From positions 20,653-84,652 of the forward strand of contig NZ_JAUYNX010000035.1 of the NCBI RefSeq assembly GCF_030704825.1: a DNA stretch of 64,000 bases, written 5' to 3'. The notes below the pieces were generated by a model. That model saw nothing but the letters and a program-made list of their open reading frames with translations, was not told where the DNA came from and made no database searches. Positions 63,267-64,000 of the stretch are shown piece by piece; within the stretch, counting starts at the first letter, position 1, and the number at the start of each line of letters is the position of its first letter. Source of the stretch: Brevundimonas sp. Lineage in GTDB: Bacteria; Pseudomonadota; Alphaproteobacteria; Caulobacterales; Caulobacteraceae. The translations under genes and the position numbers were made by a program.

Positions 63267-64000
63267 ATGAGCAAGATTCCCCGCCTGTTGCCCCTGATCG
63301 CCATCGCCATCGGCGGGGTGGTGCTGGTCCGCGCCGTGGGCGTCGCTCCCGGCCTGTTCGAAGGCGCCCGCGCCTGGGCCGAGGAGGCCGCGCCCCCGGC
63401 TCCTGCCGCCGCGTCGGCGCCCGCCGTCTGCGCCCTGACGCCCGAGCAACTGGCTCAGCAGGCCGGGCTGTCGCCGGCCGAGATGCGCATTCTGGACGCG
63501 TTGAAAGAGCGCCGTATCGAACTGGACGCGCGTGACGTCGATCTGGCCTCCATGCTGCCGTTGCTGGCGACCGCCGAGCAGAAGCTGGACGCCAGGGTCG
63601 CGGCTCTCGAAGCCGTCAAGGCCGAGGTGCGGGTCCTGCTGGGTCAGGTCGGCGAGCAGGAAAAGGCCGAGAACGACCGGCTGGTCGCCGTCTATTCGGC
63701 CATGCGTCCGCGCGAGGCCGCCCGGGTGTTCGCCACGCTGGACGACGACGTCCGTCTTCCCGTCGCCGCGGCCATGCGGCCACGCTCGCTGGCGGCCGTC
63801 ATGGCCCAGATGGAGCCCGCCGCCGCACGCAGCCTGACCGAGAAACTGGCCCGCCGGTTCGACGCTCGTCGGGAGCTCGCCGCCCGCGCCGCCGCGGCCG
63901 CGACCGATGCTCCTTCGCCCGGCGCTGCCCCGCCCGCCGCCGCTCCGGCCCCGACCGCGGAGGCCTCGTCGCCCCCGGCCGCGAGCCCGCCGCCGGCCCG
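63267..64000 (+). CDS. MotE-like (MgtE N-terminal domain) flagellar protein, 3' truncated by window
   Basis: The frame from the ATG at 63267 stays open to the end of the window (244 codons). It has a signal or anchor helix (about residues 5-22), a coiled coil (AEQKLDARVAALEAVKAEVR) and the MgtE-N-type repeat (YSAMRPREAARVFATLDDDV, MRPRSLAAVMAQMEPAAARS). A Pro/Ala-rich tail follows. MotE proteins chaperone the motility protein MotC in alphaproteobacteria. It follows the DUF6468-like gene by 64 bp. Confidence 0.75.
   Translation, partial: MSKIPRLLPLIAIAIGGVVLVRAVGVAPGLFEGARAWAEEAAPPAPAAASAPAVCALTPEQLAQQAGLSPAEMRILDALKERRIELDARDVDLASMLPLLATAEQKLDARVAALEAVKAEVRVLLGQVGEQEKAENDRLVAVYSAMRPREAARVFATLDDDVRLPVAAAMRPRSLAAVMAQMEPAAARSLTEKLARRFDARRELAARAAAAATDAPSPGAAPPAAAPAPTAEASSPPAASPPPA

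Overview
The window is chromosomal DNA of a GC-rich alphaproteobacterium, most likely Caulobacterales and Brevundimonas-like. The evidence is high GC with GC-rich third codon positions, dense operons with ATGA/TGATG overlaps, a ccoNOQP-ccoGHIS cluster, a flgFGAH operon divergent from fliL-fliM, a CtrA-type TTAA-N7-TTAAC box at fliL and a textbook sigma-54 -24/-12 element at flgF. The genus is an inference. I see no insertion sequence, prophage, CRISPR array, rRNA or replication origin. Two tRNA genes are present (Lys-CTT and Ser-GGA).

Region by region: (1) 1-9300 is microaerobic respiration: the C-terminal half of an Fnr/FixK regulator, a receiver-only response regulator, a small divergent membrane protein, then the cbb3 oxidase structural and assembly genes behind a perfect TTGCG-N4-CGCAA operator. 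(2) 9286-19139 holds tRNA-Lys, a PL10-type pectate lyase, an APC amino-acid permease, an Hpt protein, chorismate mutase, ferredoxin-NADP reductase, a DPP IV-type peptidase, an exported amidase, a low-affinity iron permease-family protein and a SemiSWEET. (3) 19143-29913 is a minus-strand block: cysD-cysNC sulfate activation, preceded by a tightly overlapping operon for CoA-dependent aminobenzoate-type catabolism (hydroxylase/reductase fusion, SDR, MarR, enoyl-CoA hydratase, acyl-CoA dehydrogenase, CoA ligase, thioesterase, RidA). (4) 29982-33891 holds a ROK sugar kinase, a LysR regulator and a class I PHA synthase.

(5) 33938-40569 is the most intriguing block. It is a minus-strand operon of response regulator, TPR plus beta-barrel protein, membrane-anchored HEAT-repeat protein, processive-type GT2 glycosyltransferase, GAF-PAS-PAS histidine kinase, second response regulator and Hpt protein. 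It reads as a minimal synthase-dependent polysaccharide machine with its own split phosphorelay. (6) 40769-42988 is a YtrA-type GntR regulator with an ABC exporter and a perfect 8-8-8 operator palindrome, followed by a DUF2306-like membrane protein and a vanadium haloperoxidase/PAP2-family protein. (7) 45325-52987 is a galactan-utilisation locus: FCD-type GntR regulator with an ATTGTC-A-GACAAT operator, GH2 beta-galactosidase, TonB-dependent receptor and GH53 endo-galactanase.

(8) 53106-57675 holds tRNA-Ser, msrA, a YjbR-family gene, a DUF885 metallopeptidase-like protein and three tandem, diverged copies of one small exported two-cysteine protein family. (9) 57808-64000 is flagellar: flgF-flgG-flgA-flgH leftward and fliL-fliM-DUF6468-motE-like rightward. 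They share a roughly 175-bp control region with sigma-54, FlbD(ftr)-like and CtrA sites. The window ends inside the motE-like gene.
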